NCBI RefSeq assembly: GCF_000520015.2
Contig: NZ_CP007044.2
Span: 2,108,001 to 2,172,000 of the forward strand
DNA from: Chania multitudinisentens RB-25
GTDB lineage: Bacteria; Pseudomonadota; Gammaproteobacteria; Enterobacterales; Enterobacteriaceae
Direction of reading: 5' to 3'
DNA: 64,000 nucleotides
How positions within the stretch are numbered: the stretch's first letter is position 1; every line of letters starts with the position of its first letter. The notes below the pieces were generated by a model. It saw only the letters and a list, made by a program, of their open reading frames with translations, made no database searches and was not told where the DNA came from. The translations under genes were made by a program, and so were the position numbers. Below, in pieces: positions 44,458 to 53,461 of this stretch.

Positions 44458-46605
44458 ATGGAAAAGATAATCCCGGCGCTGGTGTTTCAAGGCGAAACGA
44501 ATGAATGTGGGTTGGCCTGTCTTGCCATGATGGCAGAAACTCAGGGTATCAGCGCACCGCTAGAGAGTTTACGGGAGCGTTATCCTGCCTCACAGCATGG
44601 TACTTCGCTGGCCACGCTGTGTACCATCATGTCTGAGCTGGCGATGCCGGCTTATCCCGTGGCGTTTGAACATGATGAACTGGCCGAGTTACCGCTTCCT
44701 GCCATTCTGCATTACGGCGCTAGCCATTACGTGTTGTTGGCCTATCGCAAAGGAAATTATGTCTGTGTGATGAACCCGGCGATTGGGCAACAGTTGTTGC
44801 CTATCGAAGCCTTGAAGCAGGAGATCAGTGGCTATGCCCTGGTGCTGGACGGTGAGACACCGGCCGATCCACAGGCGCTGGCTAACGTAAAGCGCAGCAA
44901 GCGTTTCAGCGCGCTGGAATGCATGAGCTTGAAAGAAACCGCAGGGATTCGCGGTATTTATCGCCTGATGGTGCTGGCGTTCTTGATTTCATTAACCCTG
45001 TTTATCATGCCAACGATGGTGAGCAGCGCCATCAATAAAGTGTTCTCCTCGGCAGGGGAAACCGATTTCCCGTATTTCTATTTCCTGTTGGCTTTTGTGG
45101 TATCAACAACCCTGGCTTTTGCCGTGCGCTGGGTGACGGAACGCTTTATCAAACGTTTTGTGGTGGTTAACAGTGTGGCGGGTTTTTCGCGGTTGCTTAG
45201 TAATTCCCTGAACTTTTTTGATAAGCGTGCGCCGGGAGAAGTGTTCAGCCGTTTTTCCAACTGGCAACTGGCTTCCGGGATCAAGATTGAGCTGGATAAC
45301 GGCCTGCGTACAGACTGGATTATTGGGGCGATTGCCCTGGCGGTGATGTGCTACATGAGCCCGCAGTTGGCGATGGTATCTGCCATCGGCGTCACGCTGA
45401 TGGGGCTGGTCAGCATCTGGGCGATTTATCGTGATCGTTTTTATACACAGCAATTGCAGGTAAAAACGGCTGAGCAAAGCGATTTTATTCTGGAAAGTAT
45501 TCAGGGTTTTTCCACCATCAAATCTGCCGGTTTGGACAGCCAACGCAAAAGCCTGTTTGCCAAGTATGCGTTGTCATTATTTACCTGCCGCCAGCAGCAA
45601 AACGTGTATGAACAGGTAAAAAGCAGCCTGTATCAGCTTATTGGTAGCCTGGAGATGGTGTTCTTTATGCTGCTGGCATTGCCACTGTTGAAAAAAGGCA
45701 CCATTAGTCTGGGGGAATTCTTTGCCTACAGTTTTGTGCGCGAGATTTTTACCTCGTACATCACCAAAATTTTCTATGCCATTTTGCAAAAGAACCAGCT
45801 CCATGTGATCGACACCCGCGCACGCGACCTGTTCCCGACGCAGCCGGAACCTAATCAGCCTGAAAACGCGGTGCCTGCGGCGATCCCGCTATTCACCTCA
45901 CAACTGCGCTATCGCAATATTGCTTTCGCCTATGATGCGCAGCAACCGGTATTGCATGATTTATCTTTGACGCTGAAACCGGGGCAAAGCATTGCCATTG
46001 TTGGTGAGTCCGGGGCGGGCAAAAGCACCCTGCTGAAAGTGATGACGGGGTTGATGGCTCCCCAGCAAGGGGATGTGATGGTTGACGGTCAGGCGATCGA
46101 TTATCGCCAGGTGCATTCCTTGTTTTTCCTGCAAAGCCAGGAAGATATTCTGTTCAATACCTCGGTACTACAAAACATCACACTGTTTGATGAGGATTTC
46201 GATGAGCATAAACATCGGCGGGTTGAGCGTTCACTCAAAGGGGTGAACCTGAATTCGGTGGTGGAGAAGTTACCGGGGGGCCTGAATGCTCTGATCCGTG
46301 AAAGCCATGCCGGGTTGTCTTTGGGCCAGCGCCAGCGCCTGCTGTTGGCCCGTGCGATGTACAGCAACTGCCCGGTTATGGTGCTGGATGAGCCGACCGC
46401 CAACCTGGATGAGGAGACAGCGCACCAGGTAATGACCACGTTGTTGATGCATTGCCGTGAATATAAAAAAACGTTGATCACCGTGACGCACAGCGAAAGC
46501 GTATTGCCGATGTTTGACCGGGTTTACCGCATGTCCGGTGGCCGTATGGAACCTGTTTCTGTGGGGGTTGAACCTCAACCGGCTTTAACGACGGCGGTGT
46601 GCTGA
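44458..46605 (+). CDS. C39-peptidase ABC exporter (PCAT)
   Basis: 715 residues. Residues 1-130 are a C39 peptidase: oxyanion Gln11, catalytic Cys17 in ETNECGLACL, His90 in YGASHYVLLAY, and Asn106 in the place usually held by Asp (NPAIG). Then come six membrane helices (about 165-450) and an ATP-binding domain with Walker A GESGAGKST, signature LSLGQRQR and Walker B VMVLDEPTANLD. PCATs remove double-glycine leaders and pump the mature peptide across the inner membrane; the only such leader seen nearby is that of the 42.4 kb peptide. It overlaps the MacA-like gene by one base (TGATG). Confidence 0.93.
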   Translation: MEKIIPALVFQGETNECGLACLAMMAETQGISAPLESLRERYPASQHGTSLATLCTIMSELAMPAYPVAFEHDELAELPLPAILHYGASHYVLLAYRKGNYVCVMNPAIGQQLLPIEALKQEISGYALVLDGETPADPQALANVKRSKRFSALECMSLKETAGIRGIYRLMVLAFLISLTLFIMPTMVSSAINKVFSSAGETDFPYFYFLLAFVVSTTLAFAVRWVTERFIKRFVVVNSVAGFSRLLSNSLNFFDKRAPGEVFSRFSNWQLASGIKIELDNGLRTDWIIGAIALAVMCYMSPQLAMVSAIGVTLMGLVSIWAIYRDRFYTQQLQVKTAEQSDFILESIQGFSTIKSAGLDSQRKSLFAKYALSLFTCRQQQNVYEQVKSSLYQLIGSLEMVFFMLLALPLLKKGTISLGEFFAYSFVREIFTSYITKIFYAILQKNQLHVIDTRARDLFPTQPEPNQPENAVPAAIPLFTSQLRYRNIAFAYDAQQPVLHDLSLTLKPGQSIAIVGESGAGKSTLLKVMTGLMAPQQGDVMVDGQAIDYRQVHSLFFLQSQEDILFNTSVLQNITLFDEDFDEHKHRRVERSLKGVNLNSVVEKLPGGLNALIRESHAGLSLGQRQRLLLARAMYSNCPVMVLDEPTANLDEETAHQVMTTLLMHCREYKKTLITVTHSESVLPMFDRVYRMSGGRMEPVSVGVEPQPALTTAVC

Positions 46606-47786
46606 TGAAGATGATGGCTGGTGTAGGCAAACGTAAAATGCGCGTGATGTTGGCGGTGGCTTTACTGGTGCTGGCGATACTGGTTGGTGGCGGCATTTGG
46701 TATTTCACCACGCCTGCGCAGAATGGCATTTTCACTACAGACGTTGTTACCCGTGGCGATATTGAAAAAACGGTGCTGGCCACCGGGATTCTTAAACCGG
46801 CTTTGCAGGTCAGCGTAGGTGCGCAAGTTAACGGGCAACTGAGAAAGTTGCATGTGAAGCAGGGGGATCGCGTTACGCGTGGGCAACTGCTGGCAGAAAT
46901 CGATCCCACCTTGCAACAGAATGAATTGCGTAAGTCAGAAGCCGAATTGCAAAGTGCTCAGGCGCAAAAACAGGTCACGCAGGCCACATTACGGCAGTAT
47001 CAGCAGGAGCTGAAACGGCAGTTGAGGCTGGATCGCGATGGTGCCGGGGTTAAAAGCGATCTGGAGAGGACTCAGGCACAATTCCAGACACAGGTTGCGC
47101 AGCTAAAAGTGAACGATGCGCAGATCGTACAAGCGCAGATGGCGCTGGAAACTGCCAGAGCCAATCTCAGTTTTACCCAGATTGTTGCGCCGATCGACGG
47201 TGAAGTGTTGGGTATTGTTACCAAAGAAGGCCAAACCATCGTTTCCTCGCAAACGGTGCCGACGATCTTGGTGTTGGCCGATGTGGATACCATGGCGGTA
47301 CATACCCGGATTTCGGAAACCGATATTCTGAAAGTTCGTGTTGGGCAACCCCTGTGGTTTTACGTGGTGGCCGATCCTAAACAGCGCTATGAGAGCGTGA
47401 TGGGGGCGATTCAGGAAGCACCGAATGATGCGTTATTAGAAGACAGCCCGATGAGTTCGGGCAATCAGCAACCTTCGGCGGTGTATTACAACGGTGTCTT
47501 TGTTATCGCCAATGGTCAGCGCCTGCTGCGAACCTCCATGACGGCGCAGGTATTTATTATTACCGAGCAGGTGAAGGATGCGTTGCGTGTGCCAGTTGCT
47601 GCCTTTGGTGAGCAACAGGGGAAAGATCGCTACCAGATACAGGTGATGAATGGCGATCAGATGGAGTCACGTTGGATTCGGATCGGGATCAATGACCGCC
47701 AGTTTGCGGAGGTAAAAGAAGGGCTGAAGGAAGGGGAGCGTGTGGTACTGAATCAACACGCTGCCGGGAGTGGCAACAATGGTTGA
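46605..47786 (+). CDS. macA: MacA/HlyD-like periplasmic adaptor
   Basis: About 393 residues, starting at the ATG that overlaps the exporter stop. One N-terminal membrane helix (VMLAVALLVLAILVGGGIWYF) is followed by the barrel-sandwich hybrid (VSVGAQVNGQLRKLHVKQGDRVTRGQLLAEID), a coiled-coil hairpin rich in Gln and Ala, the second lipoyl half (IVAPIDGEVLGIV) and a beta-barrel. It is typical of MacA, which joins MacB to an outer-membrane channel. Being next to both a PCAT and a MacB, it may serve either or both. Overlaps macB-like gene by eight bases. Confidence 0.88.
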   Translation: MKMMAGVGKRKMRVMLAVALLVLAILVGGGIWYFTTPAQNGIFTTDVVTRGDIEKTVLATGILKPALQVSVGAQVNGQLRKLHVKQGDRVTRGQLLAEIDPTLQQNELRKSEAELQSAQAQKQVTQATLRQYQQELKRQLRLDRDGAGVKSDLERTQAQFQTQVAQLKVNDAQIVQAQMALETARANLSFTQIVAPIDGEVLGIVTKEGQTIVSSQTVPTILVLADVDTMAVHTRISETDILKVRVGQPLWFYVVADPKQRYESVMGAIQEAPNDALLEDSPMSSGNQQPSAVYYNGVFVIANGQRLLRTSMTAQVFIITEQVKDALRVPVAAFGEQQGKDRYQIQVMNGDQMESRWIRIGINDRQFAEVKEGLKEGERVVLNQHAAGSGNNG

Positions 47787-49734
47787 TCAGCTCTCCCCAT
47801 TAATTGAACTGCGCGGCATCTCGCGCCATTTTGTCTCCGGTTTACAAACGGTTGCTGTGCTGAAGAATATCTCGCTGTCCATTCAGCCGGGCGAAATGGT
47901 GGCGATTATTGGGGCTTCCGGCTCGGGGAAGTCCACGCTGATGAATATCATCGGCTGTTTGGATAAACCAACCGAGGGGGAGATGCGTATCAAGAGTGTC
48001 TCAACCCAACTGGCTAGCAGTGAGCAATTGGCTCAGCTAAGAAGCCAGTACATCGGATTTATTTTTCAGCGCTATCACCTGATGCCGTACCTGAGTGCGG
48101 CAGAAAATGTGGCGATCCCGGCATTGTATACCGCGATGCCGGCGGCTGAACGCCAGGCGCGGGCTGAATACCTGCTGACCCGGCTCGGTTTACAGCAGCG
48201 GATGGAGTACAAACCCGCGCAGCTTTCGGGGGGGCAGCAACAGCGGGTGAGTATTGCCCGAGCGCTGATGAACGGCGCGGAAATCATTTTGGCCGACGAG
48301 CCGACCGGTGCGTTGGATCGCGCCAGCGGCCAGGAATTGATGGGGATTCTGCATTCGCTCCACCGTTCTGGGCACACCATTATTATCGTGACGCACGATC
48401 GTGATGTTGCCAATCAGGCGCAGCGTATTATTGAAATCAGCGACGGGGAAATTATCGCCGATAAACGCAATGAAGCGATACCGCCGTTGGAGAGTAAAGC
48501 GTCAATGCCGGCCGCGGCCGCTACCGGGCGTACACAGTTCTGGCAGAGTGTCAAAGAGGCGGTCAAGATGGCCTGGCGCGCGCTGCTTGGGCATCGGGTT
48601 CGGGCTTTTTTGTCCATGTTGGGCATTATTATCGGTATTTCTTCTGTGGTTTCGTCAATGGCCGTCGGTGAAGGTGCCCGGCAAAGTATTCTGAATGAAA
48701 TCAGCCAGCTTGGTAGCAGTACGCTAGAAATTCGCCCAGGGCTGGGTTGGGATAAACCCCGCCCCGATCTGGCCCGTTCACTGACCATCGCCGATGTTGA
48801 GCTGTTAGCGCGCCAACCTTATGTCGACAGCGTTTCCCCGATGGTCAGCAATACGGTTACCGCGGTGCGCGGGGGTAGAGAAGCATTGGTGGCAATTTCG
48901 GGGATCAGCAATGCGTATTTCCGCGTACAAGGCCTGAATTTCCTGTCTGGTAATGGTTTCACTCAGCGTGATCTGGACGATCGTGAACCGGTCGTCATCA
49001 TCGATCCTGAACTGCGTTCAACGTTGTTTGATGCGGATGAAGATCCGCACGGGGAGATCATCCAACTGGCCCGCACGCCTTACCGGGTGATTGGGGTGGC
49101 TGAACGTAAAGGTGGCAAATTCAGCGGCATGATGCTGGGAGCGTGGATGCCCTATACCTCATTGCTGGAACGGATGTCGGGCAATATGCCGATTGAATCG
49201 ATCACCCTACGGGTACATGACGGTGTTTCGCTGGATGATGCGCAGCTTAAGGTGGAGCTCTTGCTGGAACAGGCGCATGGGCAGCGTGACTTTTTTACCC
49301 AGACCAATGATCAGATGACACAAACCATGCGTAAAGCGTCTGATTCGATGTCGCTGCTGATTACGGCCATTGCCGGGATCTCGCTGTTGGTCGGGGGGGT
49401 TGGCGTGATGAATATTATGCTGGTTTCGGTTACCGAACGGACTCATGAGATTGGTATCCGCCTTTCCGTTGGGGCGCGGCCGGCGGATATCATGCGCCAA
49501 TTCCTGGTTGAAGCCATGGTGATCTGCTCACTGGGGGGCATGATTGGCATTATCGGCTCAGGGATCGCCGGGCTGATTTTTGCCCAGATTACAGAGCAAT
49601 TTACCATGATTTTCACTTGGCCACCGATCGTGCTCGCCTGTGGATTTTCGGCGCTGATCGGTTTGGGGTTTGGTTTTTTCCCTGCGCGCAACGCGGCGCG
49701 CCTTCACCCTACGGAGGCGCTGGCGCGCGAGTAA
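47779..49734 (+). CDS. macB: MacB-like ABC transporter
   Basis: About 651 residues. An N-terminal ATP-binding domain (Walker A GASGSGKST, signature LSGGQQQR, Walker B ILADEPTGALD, His switch VTHD) is followed by one membrane helix, a large periplasmic domain (residues about 300-520) and three C-terminal helices with FtsX-like sequence (AGISLLVGGVGVMNIMLVSVTERTHEIGIR). MacB proteins act from the periplasm by a piston-like motion with MacA and an outer-membrane channel to expel peptides, toxins or lipopeptides. Here it probably handles the mature, possibly acylated peptide. The start ATG overlaps the adaptor gene; a GTG at 47770 is less likely. Confidence 0.92.
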   Translation: MVDQLSPLIELRGISRHFVSGLQTVAVLKNISLSIQPGEMVAIIGASGSGKSTLMNIIGCLDKPTEGEMRIKSVSTQLASSEQLAQLRSQYIGFIFQRYHLMPYLSAAENVAIPALYTAMPAAERQARAEYLLTRLGLQQRMEYKPAQLSGGQQQRVSIARALMNGAEIILADEPTGALDRASGQELMGILHSLHRSGHTIIIVTHDRDVANQAQRIIEISDGEIIADKRNEAIPPLESKASMPAAAATGRTQFWQSVKEAVKMAWRALLGHRVRAFLSMLGIIIGISSVVSSMAVGEGARQSILNEISQLGSSTLEIRPGLGWDKPRPDLARSLTIADVELLARQPYVDSVSPMVSNTVTAVRGGREALVAISGISNAYFRVQGLNFLSGNGFTQRDLDDREPVVIIDPELRSTLFDADEDPHGEIIQLARTPYRVIGVAERKGGKFSGMMLGAWMPYTSLLERMSGNMPIESITLRVHDGVSLDDAQLKVELLLEQAHGQRDFFTQTNDQMTQTMRKASDSMSLLITAIAGISLLVGGVGVMNIMLVSVTERTHEIGIRLSVGARPADIMRQFLVEAMVICSLGGMIGIIGSGIAGLIFAQITEQFTMIFTWPPIVLACGFSALIGLGFGFFPARNAARLHPTEALARE

Positions 49735-51140
49735 TGATGAATAAGCTCTCTTTGGTAATGGCAGTGTCTTTATTGTTGAGCGGTTGCGGATCATTAGTGA
49801 AAAGTGACTATCAGCAACCGATGGTGTCAGTCCCTGAGCAGTGGCGGGTACAGGAGCCTGCACAGGATACCGGTGCGGGTTTTCTGCACCAGACCGAACA
49901 CTGGTGGGATCATTTCAATGATCCACAGCTCTCTACGCTAATCAGCCGTGCGTTAACCAGCAACAACGATTTGGCGATTGCCGGGTTGCAGCTGAAGCAG
50001 GCGCGGCTCGCCGCTGGGCTGGCCAATACCAATCTGACACCGAATGTCGCGGTGAGCGGCAGCGCCAGTAACAATAAAAATCTGCGCAGGAATACCGAGC
50101 CGCAAGAATCTTACAGTACGTTACTGGATCTGAGTTATGAGCTGGATTTATGGGGCAAGCTGGCGCGAGCACGTGAGCAGGCCGGATGGCAGGCCGAAGC
50201 TACGGCGCAGGATCGGCAGAACACAGCTCTGACACTGATTGGCGACACCGCGCAATATTATTGGCAGATTGCTAATCTCAACCAGCAAATCACCCAGCAG
50301 AAAGCGGGGCTGGAGATTGGCAGGAAAACGCTTGAAATGGTACAAGCGCGTTATGCTGCGGGTGCAGCAGGGCAAATTGATCTGTTGCAGGCACAGCAAT
50401 CGTTGCTTGAGCGTGAAAACCAGTACCGCAATTTGCAGCAGCAGCGTGAACAAGCCCGTAATGCTCTGGCGATCCTGTTCAATAGTTCACCTACCGATCG
50501 TCAGCCAGAACGTACTGCTCTGGATATGACACAAAATGTACCTATCGCCCAGACTCTGCCACTGGAAGTCATCGCTCGTCGCCCAGATGTGCAAGGGGCT
50601 GAGGCGCGCCTGCGCGCCGCGCTGGCCGGCTCCGATGTTGAACGCCTGAGTTTTTATCCGACGCTTTCATTGAGTGCTTCGTTAGGGGCGGCCAGTGAGG
50701 TTTTCCAGCAGTGGTTCAGTAATCCATATCGCACATTGGGCACCAGTGTTGCGTTGCCGTTCGTGCAATGGAACACCGTGCAATTGACCATCGAGAAATC
50801 AGAACTTGACGTTCAGCAAGCGGCAATAACCTTTCGCAGCAAAGTTTACAACGCGCTTTCCGATGTGGATAACGCCATGACACAGCGGCTCAGCTATCAG
50901 CAGCAAAGAAAGAATCAGCAGCAGAACCTGCAACTTAGCCAACAACGCTGGGCGCTGGCAAAAAACCAGTATGAGGCGGGGGCGGTTTCCTTCCAGACGT
51001 TGCTGGATGCTGAAGATGCCCTGCTGACCAGCGAGATCACATTATCGGAACTGCAATATAACTATCTCAACGCCACCATGAAGCTCTGGTTGGCGCTGGG
51101 AGGCGGTGTGGAGAAAGACAATGCAAGGAATGAATCATGA
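49734..51140 (+). CDS. NodT/OprM-type outer-membrane factor lipoprotein
   Basis: About 468 residues starting at the TAATGATG overlap with macB. The signal ends in LLSGC, so the N-terminus is lipid-modified. Two OEP repeats are visible, each with long helices, opening with WWDHFNDPQLSTLISRALTSNNDL. It is a trimeric TolC-like channel of the CmeC/OprM branch. It completes an envelope-spanning pump with the MacA- and MacB-like proteins, so this system does not depend on host TolC. It overlaps the ketosynthase gene by four bases. Confidence 0.92.
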   Translation: MMNKLSLVMAVSLLLSGCGSLVKSDYQQPMVSVPEQWRVQEPAQDTGAGFLHQTEHWWDHFNDPQLSTLISRALTSNNDLAIAGLQLKQARLAAGLANTNLTPNVAVSGSASNNKNLRRNTEPQESYSTLLDLSYELDLWGKLARAREQAGWQAEATAQDRQNTALTLIGDTAQYYWQIANLNQQITQQKAGLEIGRKTLEMVQARYAAGAAGQIDLLQAQQSLLERENQYRNLQQQREQARNALAILFNSSPTDRQPERTALDMTQNVPIAQTLPLEVIARRPDVQGAEARLRAALAGSDVERLSFYPTLSLSASLGAASEVFQQWFSNPYRTLGTSVALPFVQWNTVQLTIEKSELDVQQAAITFRSKVYNALSDVDNAMTQRLSYQQQRKNQQQNLQLSQQRWALAKNQYEAGAVSFQTLLDAEDALLTSEITLSELQYNYLNATMKLWLALGGGVEKDNARNES

Positions 51141-52387
51141 ATAGAAATTCTTCACCACGTCGTGTGGTGGTTACCGGGTATGGCGCTGTTACTCCCATGG
51201 GAATGAACGCTGAGCAAAGCTGGGCGGCAATGATGGATTATCAACTGGGCTATCGTTATTACGATAAATCCCATGCTGGTATCCAATCACGCTTTATGGG
51301 GCTGATTGACGCTGAACCCAATCTGAAAGGGATCCCCGCAGCTATCCGCCGCCGTTTGCCACGTTTTGCCCGCTTGGTGCTAGGGGCGGCGCGTGAAGCG
51401 ATGGAGATGGCGTTTGAGAATGCGACCCCGGCAGATTATTACGACTTGCTGGACTGTGGAACGATCATCGGCAGCGGCTGGGCTGGGCAGGATGAGACAC
51501 ACAGTAATTATGAAGATTATCTGCGTACCGGGTTAGGATCGCCATTTGGCTGTTTTCTGACCATGCCGAATGCGGCAACGGCGGCTTGCAGCCTTTACTG
51601 GGGGCTGCGAGGTTATCAAAATACCCCGATTGCTGCCTGCGCCACCGGGACTATTGCCATTGGTGATGCTTTTGAAGTGATCCGCAGTGGCCGCGCTTCC
51701 ATGATGCTGGCCGGAGCGGGTGAATCGCTGCGTACCGATGCCGCCGTGTGGAATATCGATATCCTGCGGGCGCTGGCGAGTGAGCAGGAAGATATCAAGA
51801 AAGCCTGTTGCCCGTTCAGCCTGGATCGCAATGGTTTCGTGCTCTCCGAAGGTGCTGCTGTTGTGTGCCTGGAGGAGCGTGAAGCCGCGTTGGCACGTGG
51901 TGCAACGATTTTGGGCGAAATCAAAGGGTATGGTAACTATTCCGATGCCTTCGATTTCACGGCACCCGCCGAAGACAAGATTGCCAGGGTAAAAACCATC
52001 CAATCTGCCCTGACGCAGGCGGGATTGAGTGCTGCCGAGATTGACTACATCAATGCGCATGGGACTTCAACACCGCTTAACGATCTGAATGAAACTCAGG
52101 CGATTAAACAGGTATTCGGGGCAGCCGCTTATACTACGCCGGTTTCCAGCACCAAATCTTATTCCGGGCATCTGATTGCGGCCGCGGGTAGTTTTGAATC
52201 CATTATTTGCCTGCAAGCATTAAAGCATCAGCTGATGCCCGCAACCTGTCATCTGAATAATGCCGATCCTGAATGTGATCTTGATTACATCAGTGAAGGG
52301 CACCGTTCGGCCAGATTGCAGAATACGCTGAATCTGAGTTTTGGCTTTGGCGGTGCCAATGCGGCATTGGTGATCGGGCAGGCATGA
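51137..52387 (+). CDS. FabF-like beta-ketoacyl-ACP synthase
   Basis: 416 residues, thiolase fold. The catalytic Cys-His-His set is complete: Cys168 in AACATGTIAIGDA, His308 in INAHGTSTPLND, His345 in KSYSGHLIAAAG with Lys340. It condenses an acyl chain with malonyl-ACP. Compared with FabF it has a divergent N-terminal third (RYYDKSHAGIQSRFMG) and resembles ketosynthases in aryl-polyene and other accessory pathways more than housekeeping FabF. Position between an export operon and dehydratase, ACP and reductase genes indicates a dedicated acyl-building unit. It overlaps neighbours on both sides (ATGA). Confidence 0.9.
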   Translation: MNRNSSPRRVVVTGYGAVTPMGMNAEQSWAAMMDYQLGYRYYDKSHAGIQSRFMGLIDAEPNLKGIPAAIRRRLPRFARLVLGAAREAMEMAFENATPADYYDLLDCGTIIGSGWAGQDETHSNYEDYLRTGLGSPFGCFLTMPNAATAACSLYWGLRGYQNTPIAACATGTIAIGDAFEVIRSGRASMMLAGAGESLRTDAAVWNIDILRALASEQEDIKKACCPFSLDRNGFVLSEGAAVVCLEEREAALARGATILGEIKGYGNYSDAFDFTAPAEDKIARVKTIQSALTQAGLSAAEIDYINAHGTSTPLNDLNETQAIKQVFGAAAYTTPVSSTKSYSGHLIAAAGSFESIICLQALKHQLMPATCHLNNADPECDLDYISEGHRSARLQNTLNLSFGFGGANAALVIGQA

Positions 52388-53193
52388 GTATGATCCTGAA
52401 TTATACGGTGCGTGATGCTGAGGAATGGGCGGCCTTTTCCGGGGACTACAACCCGATCCATTTTGATCTGCAATACGTGCGCAACATGGGGGGCGACCAG
52501 TTGAGCGTCCATGGTATGCGCGCCATGTTGGATATGAAGCGTTATCTGAGTGAAGCTCTGCTGGCTTCTCCGTTACAGGAAGATTTTTACGCTTTTAGCA
52601 CACGTATGCGTCGGCCAGTGCTTTGCCATACATCGTATCAGTTGCAGGTTGCGGAGCATGGCGCGCAGATCACCGGTAAGTTGCTGGATGAGGCAACGCA
52701 AGAGAGCTGTTTCAGCAGTAAGTTAGCGGCAGCGCAGCCGTTGGTGCTGGCGAACGTTGAGCAGGAAAGCAGCCTGTCGCTGGCCGAAGTGATGGCGTTT
52801 AGCCAGCAATTTCCAGGGGTAGCTGCCGATGCGGCTCAGACCTGGGGATTCTTTGATGCGTTGCTGTTCCAACTCTTGGTGAAATCACCGGAAACGCTGG
52901 CGACGCTGACTGCCGCATTGCCCGCATTGAAGGCGGCATCGCTCATTGAGGTGTTTGCACAGATCCCGGTCGTTCAGACGCATCATGAAACTCATTTCAG
53001 TGCGCAATTGTTCACTCCACAGGCTCATTTTCACCTTGGAGAGCAATTGTATTATGCAATCCAGCCAACGTTAATTATGGGTAATAAAGATAGCGGTTTT
53101 GTCTTACGTACCGTCATCCAGGCAAGAACCCAACAGCAGCCATTAATCATGACCGCTGTCACATTGAAAACATGGCCGCTGGTCAGTAATTAA
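52384..53193 (+). CDS. MaoC-like (R)-3-hydroxyacyl dehydratase
   Basis: 269 residues. The hydratase-2 motif is at the N-terminus: FSGDYNPIHFD with catalytic Asp21 and His26, followed by SVHGM. The length would allow two hot-dog folds, the second without catalytic residues. It would remove water from 3-hydroxyacyl-ACP to give the 2-enoyl form. An enoyl reductase is not encoded in the cluster, so chains could stay unsaturated or be completed by host FabI. Starts on an ATGA overlap with the ketosynthase gene; ATG 52390 is an alternative start. Confidence 0.82.
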   Translation: MSMILNYTVRDAEEWAAFSGDYNPIHFDLQYVRNMGGDQLSVHGMRAMLDMKRYLSEALLASPLQEDFYAFSTRMRRPVLCHTSYQLQVAEHGAQITGKLLDEATQESCFSSKLAAAQPLVLANVEQESSLSLAEVMAFSQQFPGVAADAAQTWGFFDALLFQLLVKSPETLATLTAALPALKAASLIEVFAQIPVVQTHHETHFSAQLFTPQAHFHLGEQLYYAIQPTLIMGNKDSGFVLRTVIQARTQQQPLIMTAVTLKTWPLVSN

Positions 53194-53208
53194 TATAAGG
53201 ATAGAAAA

Positions 53209-53457
53209 ATGGAAAAGTACGAACAGGTTTACAGTACCGTTTGCGAAATGATTTGTGATGCAAAAGATCTGGAGATGTCCGATTTATCACCAGAGATGCC
53301 GCTGCACCAGTTGAAGCTAGACAGCCTGGATTATGTTGAACTGATGGTATTGGCCAAGCGCGAGTTTGGCGCGACGCTTAGCGCCGAGATGTTTATCGAT
53401 AAACCGGAGATGACATTAGGTGAGCTGTGCCAGAATCTGGTGGAACAGCAGAAATAA
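53209..53457 (+). CDS. Acyl carrier protein
   Basis: 82 residues, acidic and helical. The phosphopantetheine site is Ser39 in LKLDSLDYVEL. It is not the housekeeping AcpP, which has GADSLDTVELVM, and it is surrounded by accessory ketosynthase, dehydratase and reductase genes. It probably carries the chain made here and presents it to the LpxL-like acyltransferase encoded upstream. No phosphopantetheinyl transferase is encoded nearby, so a host enzyme must activate it. AAGGA precedes the ATG. Confidence 0.9.
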   Translation: MEKYEQVYSTVCEMICDAKDLEMSDLSPEMPLHQLKLDSLDYVELMVLAKREFGATLSAEMFIDKPEMTLGELCQNLVEQQK

Positions 53458-53461
53458 TTCT

